Shown here piece after piece: positions 6,624-7,446 of a stretch of 7,446 nucleotides of DNA (positions within the stretch are counted from its first letter, which is position 1; each line of letters begins with the position of its first letter). Origin of the DNA: an uncultured Blautia sp. (GTDB taxonomy: Bacteria > Bacillota > Clostridia > Lachnospirales > Lachnospiraceae); assembly GCA_934394595.1 (NCBI GenBank), contig CAKRRX010000122.1:1-7446 (forward strand), written 5' to 3'. The notes under the pieces are model-generated. The model was not told where the DNA came from. It did no database searches and was given only the letters and a program-made list of their open reading frames with translations. Both the position numbers and the translations under genes were made by a program.

Positions 6624-7446
6624 GTAAAGCCGCAACAGCAGATAGCTACAGCAAGAATTTGCTGCATCATAGAATCCTGCGAACCATTATTTGTATTTTA
6701 TTCTGTATCATAGCACTTTTGCCATTTGTTCTTCTGGTTATGAATGCCACAAGAGATTCCGAATCCATTAAAGCCGGTGTTTCCCTGATACCATCCACGC
6801 ATCTGATCGAAAACTGGAAAAACCTGATGATCAAGCAGAATGGAATGCAGATCACCCTGCAGAAGGCAATCCTTAACTCTGCGACCATTACCGTTCCGGG
6901 AACATTTCTGTCAGTTTATTTTTCATCCCTGACAGCTTATGGAATCCATGTATATGATTTCAAATTTAAAAAGTTTGCATGGGCATTTATTATGGCAGTT
7001 ATGATGGTGCCAAGCCAGATTTCCATCATCGGTTTCTATCGTTTCATGCTGGATCTGAAGCTGATCGATACTTACATTCCGCTGATCATTCCTACCATTG
7101 CAGCTCCCACTGTTGTATTCTTTATGAAGCAGTACATGGAAAGTACCTTATCTCTGGAAATGATCGAGGCAGCCAGAATTGACGGATCCAGAGAATGGAA
7201 TACCTTTAATAAGATCATTTTGCCGATCATGAAACCGGCAGTTGCAACACAGGCAATCTTCCAGTTTATCGCACAGTGGAACAACCTGTTTACTCCTACG
7301 ATCCTGTTGACAACAGATTCCAAGAAAACACTTCCTATGTTTGTGCAGCTGTTAAGTTCCAACCAGTTCCGTACAGACTATGGTGTGGTTTACGTAGGAC
7401 TGTTTGTTACCATTATCCCGCTGGTTGTGGTATATCTGGTTCTTTC
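6620..7446 (+). CDS. Sugar ABC transporter permease 2 (CUT1, MalG/UgpE-like), cut by window end
   Basis: Second membrane subunit of the transporter, open to the window end with 275 complete codons and no stop. It starts at ATG 6620, overlapping the TGA of permease 1 (ATGA), with an AGGTGG ribosome binding site (6608-6613) six bases before. Seen: a first membrane segment (about 22-41), a typical periplasmic loop (LIPSTHLIENWKNL, 56-69), further membrane segments near 86-107, 119-140, 152-170 and 208-225, and the EAA loop EAARIDG (183-189) followed by IILPIMKP (199-206). Family members usually have about 275-300 residues, so probably only the last part of the final helix and a short tail are missing. 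The truncation is from the window edge, not a mutation. Confidence 0.93.
   Translation, partial: MSKAATADSYSKNLLHHRILRTIICILFCIIALLPFVLLVMNATRDSESIKAGVSLIPSTHLIENWKNLMIKQNGMQITLQKAILNSATITVPGTFLSVYFSSLTAYGIHVYDFKFKKFAWAFIMAVMMVPSQISIIGFYRFMLDLKLIDTYIPLIIPTIAAPTVVFFMKQYMESTLSLEMIEAARIDGSREWNTFNKIILPIMKPAVATQAIFQFIAQWNNLFTPTILLTTDSKKTLPMFVQLLSSNQFRTDYGVVYVGLFVTIIPLVVVYLVL

Noticed and set aside
6008..6670. A 220-codon minus-strand frame opposite the permeases
   Set aside because: Antisense shadow of a well-supported permease; composition is not protein-like for any family I know.

Overview
The window reads as a cellobiose (or short cello-oligosaccharide) uptake and phosphorolysis locus from a Gram-positive anaerobe, most likely a gut Lachnospiraceae/Clostridia member such as a Blautia, Roseburia or Ruminococcus relative. 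The grounds are an AT-rich intergenic region, strong AGGAGG-type ribosome binding sites, a CUT1-type sugar ABC transporter with no ATPase gene beside it, and protein sequences that resemble clostridial homologues. The genus is inference; no rRNA or other marker gene is present.

Layout from left to right. Positions 11-2446 (minus strand) carry a complete 811-residue GH94 cellobiose phosphorylase. Positions 2447-2915 are a 469-base AT-rich divergent regulatory region. It has a good promoter for each direction, a 16-base near-identical repeat near each promoter (likely operators of the local LacI-type regulator), and a small cluster of CG-centred palindromes between them. Positions 2916-3944 (plus strand) encode the LacI/GalR-family regulator. 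Then come, on the same strand, a secreted sugar-binding protein (4043-5395), a 247-base structured spacer with a 17-bp stem-loop, permease 1 (5643-6623) and permease 2 (6620 onward, cut by the window end after 275 codons).

Inferred working model: the binding protein captures the disaccharide outside the cell and the two permeases import it using an ATPase encoded elsewhere. The cytosolic phosphorylase then splits it with phosphate into glucose 1-phosphate and glucose, saving ATP. The LacI-type regulator sits between the two transcription units and probably controls both, and itself, through the paired sites. The stem-loop after the binding-protein gene probably sets binding-protein mRNA above permease mRNA.

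The gene content is a known type of system, and I see no new enzyme class, mobile element, CRISPR array or RNA gene. The points most worth a second look are regulatory: the operator pair, the stem-loop and structured leader before permease 1, and a binding protein whose signal peptide has no clear lipobox.
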